A stretch of DNA of 64,000 bases from JBEKOF01 sp049513975 (GTDB taxonomy: Bacteria; Verrucomicrobiota; Verrucomicrobiia; Limisphaerales; Palsa-1400), in the NCBI GenBank assembly GCA_049513975.1, contig JBEKVM010000009.1, positions 1-64,000 of the forward strand. Direction: 5' to 3'. Both the position numbers and the translations under genes were made by a program. The notes beneath the pieces were generated by a model. It was not told the origin of the DNA, ran no database searches, and was given only the letters and a program-made list of their open reading frames with translations. The first letter of the stretch is position 1, and the number at the start of each line of letters is the position of its first letter. Below, piece after piece: positions 22,444 through 31,423 of the stretch.

Positions 22444-24321
22444 ATGTTAAATACGAAATCATTTTTGGCGATTGACTTCGGAGCGGGCAGCCTGAAGCTG
22501 GCCGAGTTTGAACAAAACGAGGCCGGAGGATTGCGGTTGAAGCAGTACGGCATCAAGCCGCTGGGCCTGGAAGGCTCGCAGGAGGCCGGCCGGGAGGCGG
22601 CCATGCTCAAGGCCTTGCAGGAGTTGCTGGGGGAGAAGAACTTCAGCTCGCGCCAGAGCAATGTTTGCGCGCCCGGCTTTCATGTTTTTTCCAAATTCGT
22701 CAAGCTGCCGCCGGTGGACACGTCGAAGGTGACGCAGATCATCCGCTACGAGGCGCAGCAAAATGTGCCCTTTCCGCTGGACGAGGTGGTGTGGGATTAT
22801 CAAATTCTGGGCACGTCCGCCAACAACGAGCTGGAGGTGTTGCTGGTGGCGGTGAAATCGGAAATCATCGAGGGGCTGTTCCGGGTGGGGGAGGCGGCGG
22901 GATTGCGGCTGAAACTGGTGGATGTGTCGTCGGCGGCGCTGTGCAATGCGTTTCGCTACAATTACGGGGAGGTGGAAGGGTGCAGCATGTTGCTGGACAT
23001 CGGGGCCAAGACGAGCAATCTGCTGTTTTTTGAGAAGGGGAAGGTGTATGCGCGGAGCATCACCATCGGGGCCAATTCCATCACGCAGGATTTCGGGCAT
23101 GAGGCCAAGATGCGGTTCCCGGAGGCGGAAGCGACGAAGATAGAGAAGGGGTCGGTGAGCCTGGGCGGGGCGTATGAGGAGCCGGAGGACCCGCAGGCGG
23201 CGGCGATTGCGAAGATCGCGCGGCAGGTGATGACGCGGCTGCATATACAAGTCAACCAGACGATCCAGTTTTACCGGGGCCAGCAGGGAGGCTCGGCGCC
23301 GGAGCGGCTGTATCTTTCGGGAGGGGCTTCGATCATGCCTTACACGGCGCAGTTTTTTGCGGAGAAGCTGAACCTGCCGGTGGATTATTTTAATCCGTTT
23401 CGGAACATCGAAATCGGGCCGGCGCTGGATTTGGAGGAATTGAGCAAATACGCGCATTCGTTTGGGGAGGTGGTGGGGTTGGGCTTGAGGGATCTGGCGC
23501 ATTGCCCGGTGGAGCTGAATTTGATGCCGAAAAGCTCGATCAAGCGGCAGGAGTTTGCGCAGAAAAAGCCGTATCTGATTGCGGCGATTTTCAGCATGGC
23601 GCTGGCGGTGTTCCTGCTGGATCAGGCGGAGGCGAAGATCTACGGGATCCGGCAGGGGAAACTGGCCGATTTGAAGACGCAGTTGGGGGAATTGACCAAG
23701 AAGTCGCAGGATTTGAAAAAGGCCATGGGCGAGCGCGACGCGGCGCTGGAGGAGGCCAAAGGGATGACGGCGCTTTCCGAGAACCATTTTTATTGGATGA
23801 GATTGCTGGGGGAACTGCGCGCCATCCTGCTGAAGGTGGAAGCCGGTTCGCAAGCCGCGCTCAAAGCCAAGAGCGGCCAGGACATTGACGCCGGAGTGTG
23901 GGTGGAGGTGTTTGACCCGGAATTGCCCTTTAACAGCCCGTATGGCGGGGGAACGGGCGGCGGGGGAGAGGCGCTGATTGTGCGGAGAGCTGATCCGCGG
24001 GAGCGGCAGCGTCGCGGGGGTACATCGCCCAACGCGCCACTGGGGCCGGGGGGGAGAACGCCGTCGCGCCCGACCGGGCCGGCCAACACTTCGCCGGACA
24101 CCGTCAGCCGCATAAATCTGACTTTGCGGCTGGTGAACCGCAGGCCCATCATGGTGTCGGCCAACGAGGATCTGGCGTTCGCCGTGCAGGCGGGCCTGAA
24201 CGCGTCGTCCTACTTCACCAACGCCACGCTGGGGGACCTGGGCATCGAGGCGGACCAGGCGGACACCAACACGTTCACCTTTACAATCAACGTCGGGCTC
24301 AAGCATCCGTTCAAGCTCTAA
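22444..24321 (+). CDS. PilM-like pilus ATPase-fold protein with PilN-like C-terminus (Amuc_1101 type)
   Basis: 625 residues. Residues 1-360 are PilM/FtsA-like (actin fold): FLAIDFGAGSLKLAEFEQNE, YEAQQNVPFPLDEVVWDYQI, GCSMLLDIGAKTSNLLFFEK and ERLYLSGGASIMPY. One membrane segment follows (about 376-395, YLIAAIFSMALAVFLLDQAE), then a coiled-coil segment (about 405-440) and a periplasmic domain with a low-complexity Gly/Pro/Arg stretch, as in PilN. So cytoplasmic PilM and inner-membrane PilN-like functions appear in one chain. It is the first gene of four whose order matches the Akkermansia Amuc_1101-1098 locus. The next gene begins 3 bases later. Confidence 0.85.
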   Translation: MLNTKSFLAIDFGAGSLKLAEFEQNEAGGLRLKQYGIKPLGLEGSQEAGREAAMLKALQELLGEKNFSSRQSNVCAPGFHVFSKFVKLPPVDTSKVTQIIRYEAQQNVPFPLDEVVWDYQILGTSANNELEVLLVAVKSEIIEGLFRVGEAAGLRLKLVDVSSAALCNAFRYNYGEVEGCSMLLDIGAKTSNLLFFEKGKVYARSITIGANSITQDFGHEAKMRFPEAEATKIEKGSVSLGGAYEEPEDPQAAAIAKIARQVMTRLHIQVNQTIQFYRGQQGGSAPERLYLSGGASIMPYTAQFFAEKLNLPVDYFNPFRNIEIGPALDLEELSKYAHSFGEVVGLGLRDLAHCPVELNLMPKSSIKRQEFAQKKPYLIAAIFSMALAVFLLDQAEAKIYGIRQGKLADLKTQLGELTKKSQDLKKAMGERDAALEEAKGMTALSENHFYWMRLLGELRAILLKVEAGSQAALKAKSGQDIDAGVWVEVFDPELPFNSPYGGGTGGGGEALIVRRADPRERQRRGGTSPNAPLGPGGRTPSRPTGPANTSPDTVSRINLTLRLVNRRPIMVSANEDLAFAVQAGLNASSYFTNATLGDLGIEADQADTNTFTFTINVGLKHPFKL

Positions 24322-24323
24322 GT

Positions 24324-25337
24324 ATGGCCTGGCTCAAACGAAATCTGTTCTTTGTGCTTGGCATGGCGGCGGGCATGATTTTGACGGGGTATTGCGCCTA
24401 TGTGTTTTTTTTCGTGGATTTGAGCAAGAATGTGGATTTGGACAAGGATTACGCGGACAATGCCAGCCAGTATGATGCGTTGCGGACCAACACGCGGGTG
24501 CCTTACCCGTCGGAGGAGAACATCCAGCATGCGCGGGAAGACCAGACGCAGGTCAAGGCGGTGGTGGATGAGCTGCACAAAACGTTCGTCCCCTTCCCCG
24601 CACCGCCGCCGTTGGATGCGAAGGGATTCTCCGAATATCTGGAGAACACGATCTTTGATTTGAGAACCAAGGCGACGAACGCGGAGGTGGGAGTGCCCGA
24701 CGATTTTGCCTATGGCTTCACCGATCTGCGGGGCAAACTTAATCCTCCCCTGGAAAACATCCCGTTGTGGATGCAGCAATTGGCGGAAATCAAGACTCTG
24801 TGCGACATTCTCTATCACGCCAAAATCAATTCCCTGATCAGTTTGCGGCGCGTGCCCGTGTCCACCTCCAATGATAGCATCGTGACGGTGAACGATTTGC
24901 TGTCCGCCCGGATTGCGCCCACGCCCTTTGGCACGGCCACTCCCTACAAAATGGAGTTCAAGTGTTTCAGCCGGGAGCTGGCCGCCGTCCTGGTCGGCCT
25001 GGCCCGGTCGAGCAATTTTATCAGTGTCAAGAATATCGTGGTCAAGCCGGCGGGTCCAAGAACGATAGATCAGCCCGGGTCGGTGGCGGCGGTGCTGGCC
25101 GGGGACCAGCCGGTGCCGCCGGGCGACGCACCCGTGCGGAGGCCGCGCGAAACCCCCGCCCAATACGAGGCGGAAATGAGACAATATAATATGAAGGCCA
25201 TGAACTATCAGAGAGCCATGGAAGCGTGGGCGGCCAAGGTGGCGTCGGGCCGGGCGGGGTTGGGCCTGCCGGTGACGGTGGAGCGGGAGCAGTTGCTTTA
25301 CATAACGCTTTCGGTGGAGGTGGTTAAATTCAAGTGA
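24324..25337 (+). CDS. Amuc_1100-like pilus-associated protein
   Basis: 337 residues with one N-terminal membrane segment (LFFVLGMAAGMILTGYCAYV), then an alpha/beta periplasmic part: a helix-rich stretch with ELHKTFVPFPAPPPLDAKGF, followed by a region ending YITLSVEVVKFK. Length, single anchor, coiled first part and the closing VxVxLxLVxF-like strand resemble Amuc_1100 of Akkermansia, a pilus-operon protein known for its effect on the host immune system. The assignment rests on architecture and position between PilM-like and Amuc_1099/secretin-like genes, and pairwise identity is probably low. Its stop overlaps the start of the next gene. Confidence 0.7.
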   Translation: MAWLKRNLFFVLGMAAGMILTGYCAYVFFFVDLSKNVDLDKDYADNASQYDALRTNTRVPYPSEENIQHAREDQTQVKAVVDELHKTFVPFPAPPPLDAKGFSEYLENTIFDLRTKATNAEVGVPDDFAYGFTDLRGKLNPPLENIPLWMQQLAEIKTLCDILYHAKINSLISLRRVPVSTSNDSIVTVNDLLSARIAPTPFGTATPYKMEFKCFSRELAAVLVGLARSSNFISVKNIVVKPAGPRTIDQPGSVAAVLAGDQPVPPGDAPVRRPRETPAQYEAEMRQYNMKAMNYQRAMEAWAAKVASGRAGLGLPVTVEREQLLYITLSVEVVKFK

Positions 25338-26110
25338 TGCAATTTTTAAGGAGACATTTCGAGAAGATCATATTGAGCGCCGTTTTGGCGGGGCTTGGGG
25401 CGGCGGCGTTTTGGCTGTTCGAGGCGGTGACGGAGGCCAAACGCCAGCCGGGCAGCCCGATGGGGAGCGCTCCGCATGCCAAGCCGTGGGCGCCGGTGGA
25501 TTTGGCGCCGTTGCGCGGCGCGCTCCAGGGCCTGACGGAGGCGCCCGCGTTGAGCCTGAGCGACGACCATAATCTGTTTAATTCGGTGACCTGGAAAATG
25601 AGGCGTGACGGCTGGCTGTTCAAACAGACCAAGGAAGGCCCCAACGCCCTGACGGTGACGGACATCCGGCCGCTGTATTATACCATCCGGCTGGACAAAG
25701 TGGCGGGGGAGAGCTTTTTTCTGATCGCCAAACATGCGTTTGGGCCGGAGAAGAAATGGGTTGCCACGATCAACGACAAGGGGACGAAAACGGCGCCATT
25801 ACCATGCCTTATTGTTGGCACCAATGATGCTCTGGAAAACCCGGCCAAGCTCCAAGTGCTGATACCCGAAACCAAGGAAACCAATGTGATCACGGCCAAG
25901 GATCCGTACAAGCGAGTGGAAGGATATGAAGTGGATCTGAAATACAACGCGTCGGACACCAACAACGTGTTCCTGAAGAAGCATGTGGACGACACGCTGC
26001 CGCTTTCGGGGGATACGTATAAAATCATTGCCATTACCAAAAATGCCGTTAGAGTGCAGAACGTCGGCACGTCCAAAATGGACGAAAGAGAATGGAACGG
26101 CGGGCAGTAG
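25337..26110 (+). CDS. Amuc_1099-like pilus-system protein
   Basis: About 257 residues from the ATG at 25337. A GTG one codon earlier is in frame. One N-terminal membrane segment (IILSAVLAGLGAAAFWLFEA) is followed by a soluble beta-rich part with YYTIRLDKVAGESFFLIAKH, KYNASDTNNVFLKKHVDDTL and AVRVQNVGTSKMDER near the end. It has the place of Amuc_1099 (between the 1100-like and secretin genes) and may play a PilP-like role linking the inner-membrane parts to the secretin. I do not recognise it as a general family apart from that. Confidence 0.62.
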   Translation: MQFLRRHFEKIILSAVLAGLGAAAFWLFEAVTEAKRQPGSPMGSAPHAKPWAPVDLAPLRGALQGLTEAPALSLSDDHNLFNSVTWKMRRDGWLFKQTKEGPNALTVTDIRPLYYTIRLDKVAGESFFLIAKHAFGPEKKWVATINDKGTKTAPLPCLIVGTNDALENPAKLQVLIPETKETNVITAKDPYKRVEGYEVDLKYNASDTNNVFLKKHVDDTLPLSGDTYKIIAITKNAVRVQNVGTSKMDEREWNGGQ

Positions 26111-26143
26111 CCCTGAGAGATAATCCCAAAGAGACAACACACC

Positions 26144-28945
26144 ATGAGACCAGCAGCCCAAATCACCATCAGCCTCCTTTTCTTTCTGGCCTTCTCCGCG
26201 CGGGCCCAGACCAACGCTCCAGACGCCATTCAACTGGCGCAGGAGGAAGCGGTGCGCCGCCAGGCGGCCACCGTGGACATGGAAGCCTCGCTGCGGGCGG
26301 CCGCCGCGGCGCGGAAACGCAACGAGATTGCCAGCGCCGCCAAGCTTTTCCAGGATGCCGTGACCAACTTTGATTTCGTGGAGGTGGACAATGCCAAAGT
26401 GGACGCGGAGAAGAAGGAGGCCCTGGCCGGCCTGGATGAGGCGCGGGAAATCCTGGCCCGGCAATACCTGAAGATGGGGGAGACGGCCGCGGCCAGCGAT
26501 CAGGTCAACGCCGTCTTGAGGTATGATCCGAACAACGAAAAGCTCCGCCTCCTCAAGCAGGAAATTGACTTGACTGCGGCCGGGCAGTTGGGCCGCATTC
26601 CCAGCCCGGACGTGCTCAGGATGGCGGGCGAGATAGACCGGACCAACAAGCATGTGGCCACGCTGGTCCAGAATGGCCGGCTGCTTTACGAGATGGGCCG
26701 GCTGGACGAGGCGGAGAAAGTGCTGTTGCAGGCTCTGGCCATTGATCCGGCCAACGCGGCGGCGCCCTACTATTTGGATTTGCTCAAGGAGGCGCGTTAC
26801 GTCAATGACGCGCGCAACCGGGAGCGGGACACCAAAAGTGAACTGGAACTGGTGGAGCGGACCTGGCTGCTTTCGACCAAAGCGGAGAGCCTGCCGCACC
26901 CTGGGAACGCTTACGCGACCAACCGCGAGATTTTCACCAGTCCGGGCCGCCAGGTCATCATGCGCAAATTGCAGCAGATCAAACTGCCCGACTTGCCGGA
27001 CAGTTTGGAACAAGGACTGCCGTTGACGGAGGTGATGCGGGAATTGAAGAGGCGTTCCATCTCCAACGACCTGGAGAACGTCGGCATCAATTTCATGTTC
27101 AAGCCGCGCCCCAGCGGCAGTTCGGCGGCGGGAGCGCTGCCGGTGGATCTGACCGCGCCGCCGGCGGCGCTGGCCGATCCGTCCGCCATCAATATCAAGA
27201 TCAATCCGCCGCTCAACAACGTGACCTTGTTGGAGGCGTTGGATGCGATTTGTCAAGTGGCTGACAATCCCACGGGCCTGAGCTATTCGGTGGAGGATTA
27301 CGCGGTGTGGTTCTTTGTGAAGCCTCCCGAAAACGCTTCGCTGGAAACCCGGTTGTTCCATGTGGACCCCAATACGTTTATCCAGGGATTGAACGGGGTG
27401 AGTTTGGCAAGTATTTCCGGGCAGGCCAACACCACGGGCGGCGGCGGCGGGGGCGGTGGCTTTGGGGGGGGCGGCGGTGGCTTTGGGGGGAGCGGCGGTG
27501 GCTTTGGCGGCGGCGGGACTGGCGGCGGCGGATTTGGTGGCGGTGGGCTTGGAGGGGGAGGCGGGATTGGCGGGGCGGGCGGGATAGGAGGGGGAGCGGG
27601 CGGGATTGGCGGCGGGATTGGCGGGGGCGGAGCGCAGGGGTCGGTCAGTTATCCGCAAGTCATTCCCTTCGCGCTGCCTTATATCACGCGAACCAACTAC
27701 ACCTTTGAAGATAACTTTCTGGTCACCCGCTATTTTGCCAGCATGGGTATTAATTTGACGAATAATGGCAACTTCGCCTTCTTCAATGCGCGGACGGGCG
27801 ATATCCTGGTGCGGGCGACGACGCAGGATTTGGACACGGTGGAACGGGTCATCCAACTGCTCAACAAGGTCCCGCCGCAAGTGCAGATTGACACCAAGTT
27901 TGCGTCGGTGGAACAAATTGACACCAAGGGGCTGGGGTTTCAGTGGGATCTGGGGAACTTTACGATGAACAACGGCGCCGTCGGGGCCCAGGCGGGCACG
28001 GCGCCTTCTTACCAGGCGCCGCCCTCAACGGCCAATCCATCGGGCATCTTTCCGGGGGCGGGACCCAACGGCTCCAATCCCGGCGTGATCGCGCCGGCGG
28101 CGTCGGACGGGAGTCTGACCGGCGTTGCCTTGCGCAACTCGTCTCCTTACGCTCCGTCCAGCGCCCCGTCGCTCCCCACCCTGGCCACCGTCACCGGCAT
28201 CTTGACAGACCCGCAGTTTCGCATGGCGATACAGGCGATTGAACAACGGGCCGGCTCGGATATTCTCTCCGCGCCGCGAGTGACGACGGAGAGCGGGCGT
28301 CAGGCGCACGTGCAGGTGAGTGACATTATATCCATCGTCAGCAGTGTCACCCTGGGATCCACGTCCGCGGGCGGGGTGGGTGGAACCACGGCGGCCGGCG
28401 GGATTACGTCCAGTTCCGCAGTGGCCGCCTCCTCCAGCTACAGCACCATCCCGTTCACCCAAGGTCCGGCCCTGGACATTTTACCCAGCATTTCGGCGGA
28501 CGGCTATTCCATTCAAATGGTTCTGATCCCCACCTTGACGGAGTTTGTGGGCTACGACAGTCCGCAACAGTTTATTCCGCAGTCGCAATCGGTGGCCGGT
28601 TCCTCCATCGGGGTGCCGATCACCGCGGTGCTGCCGCTGCCCCGTTACCGCGTGCGCCAGATCGTCACCGCCGTCAATGTCTGGGACGGCCAGACCGTCA
28701 TGTTGGGCGGGTTGATCTCGGAAACCATCGCCAAGGTCAAAGACAAGGTTCCGGTGCTGGGGGATTTGCCGCTGCTGGGCCGTTTGTTCCAGAGCCAGTA
28801 CAACTACAGCGACAAGGAGAATCTGATGGTGTTCGTCACGGCGACGATTATTGATCCGGCGGGCAACCGCATCCATCGGGATGAGGAGATGCCGTTCGCC
28901 AAGACTTCCATCCCGCCCCAGCCGACGGCGCCCAAAGCGCCCTGA
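26144..28945 (+). CDS. Type IV pilus-type secretin (Amuc_1098/PilQ-GspD-like)
   Basis: 933 residues with a Sec signal (ITISLLFFLAFSARAQ). The N-terminal half has TPR-like helices (about 60-215) and N-domains. The strands GDILVRATTQDLDTVERVIQ, LLNKVPPQVQIDTKFASVEQ near 545-590 are the N1/NHN ring domain, and the C-terminal secretin core has SDILSAPRVTTESGRQAHVQ and GQTVMLGGLISETIAKVKDK, VPVLGDLPLLGRLFQSQ (VPxLGDxPxLGxLF hallmark). A Gly-rich insert of about 70 residues lies near 430-505. It should form the outer-membrane pore of the pilus system. Last gene of the four-gene run, 33 bases after the previous one. Confidence 0.92.
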   Translation: MRPAAQITISLLFFLAFSARAQTNAPDAIQLAQEEAVRRQAATVDMEASLRAAAAARKRNEIASAAKLFQDAVTNFDFVEVDNAKVDAEKKEALAGLDEAREILARQYLKMGETAAASDQVNAVLRYDPNNEKLRLLKQEIDLTAAGQLGRIPSPDVLRMAGEIDRTNKHVATLVQNGRLLYEMGRLDEAEKVLLQALAIDPANAAAPYYLDLLKEARYVNDARNRERDTKSELELVERTWLLSTKAESLPHPGNAYATNREIFTSPGRQVIMRKLQQIKLPDLPDSLEQGLPLTEVMRELKRRSISNDLENVGINFMFKPRPSGSSAAGALPVDLTAPPAALADPSAINIKINPPLNNVTLLEALDAICQVADNPTGLSYSVEDYAVWFFVKPPENASLETRLFHVDPNTFIQGLNGVSLASISGQANTTGGGGGGGGFGGGGGGFGGSGGGFGGGGTGGGGFGGGGLGGGGGIGGAGGIGGGAGGIGGGIGGGGAQGSVSYPQVIPFALPYITRTNYTFEDNFLVTRYFASMGINLTNNGNFAFFNARTGDILVRATTQDLDTVERVIQLLNKVPPQVQIDTKFASVEQIDTKGLGFQWDLGNFTMNNGAVGAQAGTAPSYQAPPSTANPSGIFPGAGPNGSNPGVIAPAASDGSLTGVALRNSSPYAPSSAPSLPTLATVTGILTDPQFRMAIQAIEQRAGSDILSAPRVTTESGRQAHVQVSDIISIVSSVTLGSTSAGGVGGTTAAGGITSSSAVAASSSYSTIPFTQGPALDILPSISADGYSIQMVLIPTLTEFVGYDSPQQFIPQSQSVAGSSIGVPITAVLPLPRYRVRQIVTAVNVWDGQTVMLGGLISETIAKVKDKVPVLGDLPLLGRLFQSQYNYSDKENLMVFVTATIIDPAGNRIHRDEEMPFAKTSIPPQPTAPKAP

Positions 28946-29028
28946 CCCGCGGTGGTGCGCGGTCCCTTCACATGCAAACCAGCCTGACATGCTCAAACCC
29001 GGGATCGGCGCGCAACGCCGGCCCTGCC

Positions 29029-29952
29029 ATGCCGGAGCGGCCGGCGGGCGGCGCCTTGTTGATCGTGGACGGCCACTGTTATGCCTATCGGGCGTTTTTT
29101 GGGATAGCGACGCTGACCTCGCCGTCGGGACGGCCGACCAACGCGATTTACGGGTTCATCCGCATGCTGGGGAAGATGCGAGCCAGCGTGCAGCCGACGC
29201 ACACGGTGGTGGTGTGGGACGGGGGATTGGCGGCGGAACGGATGAAGCTGCTGCCGGAATACAAGGCGCAGCGGCCGGAGATGCCGGCGGGACTGGCGCC
29301 GCAACTGGATGGCATGGTCGAGTATCTGCGAGCGGCGGGGGTCCGTTCCTTGAGGAAGGATGGATGCGAGGCGGACGATTGTATTGCGGCGTTGACGGCG
29401 CAGGCGGCGGCGGCGGGCCTGCCGGTGGTCATCGCCAGTTCGGACAAGGATTTTATGCAGTTGGTCTCGGACGGGGTCAAACTGCTCGTGCCGCAGGACA
29501 AAACGGAGACCCTGTGGGATGCGGGGCAGGTCCGGCAGAAGACGGGAGTCGGGCCGGGACAAATCGTGGACTGGCTAAGTCTGGTGGGGGACGCCTCGGA
29601 CAACATCCCGGGGGTGGCGGGGATTGGCGCAAAGATTGCTGCGGATTTGTTGGGACAATTTGGAACGATTGATGTAATGTATGCGCGTCTGCCAGAAGTC
29701 AGGTCCGAGCGGGTGCGGGCCCGACTGCAGGCGCGAGAGGAGACGGTTCGACGCAACCAACAACTTATCAGGCTCAACGACACTATGCGGTGTGATTTGC
29801 ATTTGGAGGATTTGGCGGCGCAGGAGAGCGATGGGGAGGAACTGCGGCGGCTTTACTCCGGCTGGGGCTTCAAAAACCTGCTCCAGGCGCTGGAGGAAAG
29901 CAACCGGCCCAAAACGGAAGACCTTTTTCATGAACACGCTCCTGTCAGTTGA
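29029..29952 (+). CDS. 5'-3' exonuclease, FEN/Pol I N-terminal family
   Basis: About 307 residues from the ATG at 29029. The frame is open to an ATG at 28972, but the added 19 residues lack family character. ALLIVDGHCYAYRAFFGIAT, VVVWDG, the arch residues ERMKLLPEYKAQRPEMP, DGCEADDCIAALTAQA and VIASSDKDFMQLVS supply the metal-binding carboxylates, and GDASDNIPGVAGIGAKIAAD is the helix-hairpin-helix/H3TH DNA-binding motif. It has no polymerase domain, so it is a free-standing flap/5'-exonuclease. It follows the secretin gene but is functionally unrelated. Confidence 0.92.
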   Translation: MPERPAGGALLIVDGHCYAYRAFFGIATLTSPSGRPTNAIYGFIRMLGKMRASVQPTHTVVVWDGGLAAERMKLLPEYKAQRPEMPAGLAPQLDGMVEYLRAAGVRSLRKDGCEADDCIAALTAQAAAAGLPVVIASSDKDFMQLVSDGVKLLVPQDKTETLWDAGQVRQKTGVGPGQIVDWLSLVGDASDNIPGVAGIGAKIAADLLGQFGTIDVMYARLPEVRSERVRARLQAREETVRRNQQLIRLNDTMRCDLHLEDLAAQESDGEELRRLYSGWGFKNLLQALEESNRPKTEDLFHEHAPVS

Positions 29953-29983
29953 TGAGGCCCTCGCCGGCCAATGTGGAGGGCCG

Positions 29984-30035
29984 CCCCGGCCCGGTCCTCT
30001 CCTGCAAGGAGGAGAGGGGCCGGCCGTTTTTCCAG
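29984..30035 (+). terminator. Rho-independent-type terminator after the exonuclease gene
   Basis: GGCCCGGTCCTCTCCT pairs with AGGAGAGGGGCCGGCC around a short GCAAGG loop, with small mismatches, and is followed by TTTTT (30027-30031). It belongs to the same CTCTCC palindrome family as 1912-1943, but here placed and followed by Ts as a terminator should be. It separates the exonuclease from the exoprotein cluster. Confidence 0.65.
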
Positions 30036-30173
30036 GAACCGATGTGCCAGTTTCACGCTCTATATACTGGAGAGGCAACCGTTTCGTAGGATTTTGTCCC
30101 GCGCACGGGAGCGTGGAAGCGGCGAAGTTTGCATGGACAAATTCATTAAATTTTGCTAACATTTAATTATCTT

Positions 30174-31388
30174 ATGAGCATTCTTTACCGATGCCGAGGA
30201 GTGTATTTGACCGTCCTTTTTCTCGCCGGGGCGACGGCGGGCCGGAGCCAGGGGGTCACCAATCTCGGCGGCGAGTTTAGCCTCATCGGGTCGCGTCCGA
30301 ACGACCAGGTTCTGCCAAGCATTGCGCTGACGAGGACGGGCGGGGTGGTGGCGTTTTACAATCAGGGGCAGGGGATTTACGCCGCGGTTTTGGGAGACGA
30401 CTATGCGGCCCGCTCCATCAGCAGCGTCAACAAGACCGCCACGGGAGATCAGGTGCGGCCCGCGGTCAAGGAACTGCGCAATGGCATCACCATTTTCGTC
30501 TGGCAAAGCAAAGTGCTGGGGAGCGCGGACATCTTCGCGCGCCTGGCCAAGGGAACCAATTTTTTCACGCCGGAGATCCGCGTCAACAACTGGCTTAAAG
30601 ATCAGCAGGTGGAACCGGCGGTGACGGCGCTGCCGGACGGCGGCGCCATGATAACCTGGGCCAGTTACGGGCAGGACGGCAGCGGGTGGGGAGTGTATGC
30701 GCGCAAAATAACGGCGGCGGGCGTGCTGGCGGGCGCGCAGGAGTTTCTGGTCAATCAATATACCATCGGCAACCAGCGCAAGCCGGCCGTTTGCACCCTG
30801 GCCGGCGGCAATGTGGTTTTCGCCTGGGTGTCCGACCAGGAACGATCGGCCTGGAGCGCGGACATCTATGGGCGGGTCTTTACCCCCGCCGGGGTTCCGG
30901 TGACGAGCGAATTCCTGATCAATTCAACCACCAATAAATGCGCGGCGCCGGCGCTGACGGCATTGAACAACGGAGGCTTCACCGCGGCGTGGAGCCAGAA
31001 GGACGCCATCCCGACCAACAGTTGGGATGTGTGGGGACGGGCCTTTAACGCGCACGGCGCGCCGACGGTGCCGGCGTTTAGAATCAACACTTATCTTTTC
31101 GGGGACCAGTACAATCCGCGGCTGGCCAGCGCCCCCAATGGGGTTCTGGCGGTCTGGACCAGCCTGGGGGAGGACGGGGATCGGGAAGGGGTTTTTGGCC
31201 GGTTCCTCTTAGGCGGGGACAAGGTGTCCGGGGATGAATTTCAAGTCAATACCACCTGGGTCAGCCAGCAACTGGAGCCGGATGTGGCCTGGAACGGGGA
31301 GGATCGTTTTCTGGTGGTGTGGACCAGTTTTGTGGGGGCGTCGGGCTTTGATTTGTTTGGGCAGATGTATGTTTTGACCCAACCATAA
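30174..31388 (+). CDS. Exported repeat protein, probable beta-propeller
   Basis: About 404 residues from the ATG at 30174, which gives a signal peptide (YLTVLFLAGATAGRSQG). The mature part is six or seven repeats of about 50 residues with the pattern GDQ-PAV-L-NG-VW-S followed by D/G-x-x-VYAR or VFGRF: for example ITWASYGQDGSGWGVYARKI, VVFAWVSDQERSAWSADIYG, LAVWTSLGEDGDREGVFGRF. This fits a beta-propeller-like surface protein. No catalytic motif is seen. It is the first of five same-strand exoprotein genes with gaps of 16-44 bases, so a common transcript is likely. Confidence 0.65.
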   Translation: MSILYRCRGVYLTVLFLAGATAGRSQGVTNLGGEFSLIGSRPNDQVLPSIALTRTGGVVAFYNQGQGIYAAVLGDDYAARSISSVNKTATGDQVRPAVKELRNGITIFVWQSKVLGSADIFARLAKGTNFFTPEIRVNNWLKDQQVEPAVTALPDGGAMITWASYGQDGSGWGVYARKITAAGVLAGAQEFLVNQYTIGNQRKPAVCTLAGGNVVFAWVSDQERSAWSADIYGRVFTPAGVPVTSEFLINSTTNKCAAPALTALNNGGFTAAWSQKDAIPTNSWDVWGRAFNAHGAPTVPAFRINTYLFGDQYNPRLASAPNGVLAVWTSLGEDGDREGVFGRFLLGGDKVSGDEFQVNTTWVSQQLEPDVAWNGEDRFLVVWTSFVGASGFDLFGQMYVLTQP

Positions 31389-31423
31389 CCCGGGAGGAGT
31401 CGAACTTTTAATCTATTGCGTCT

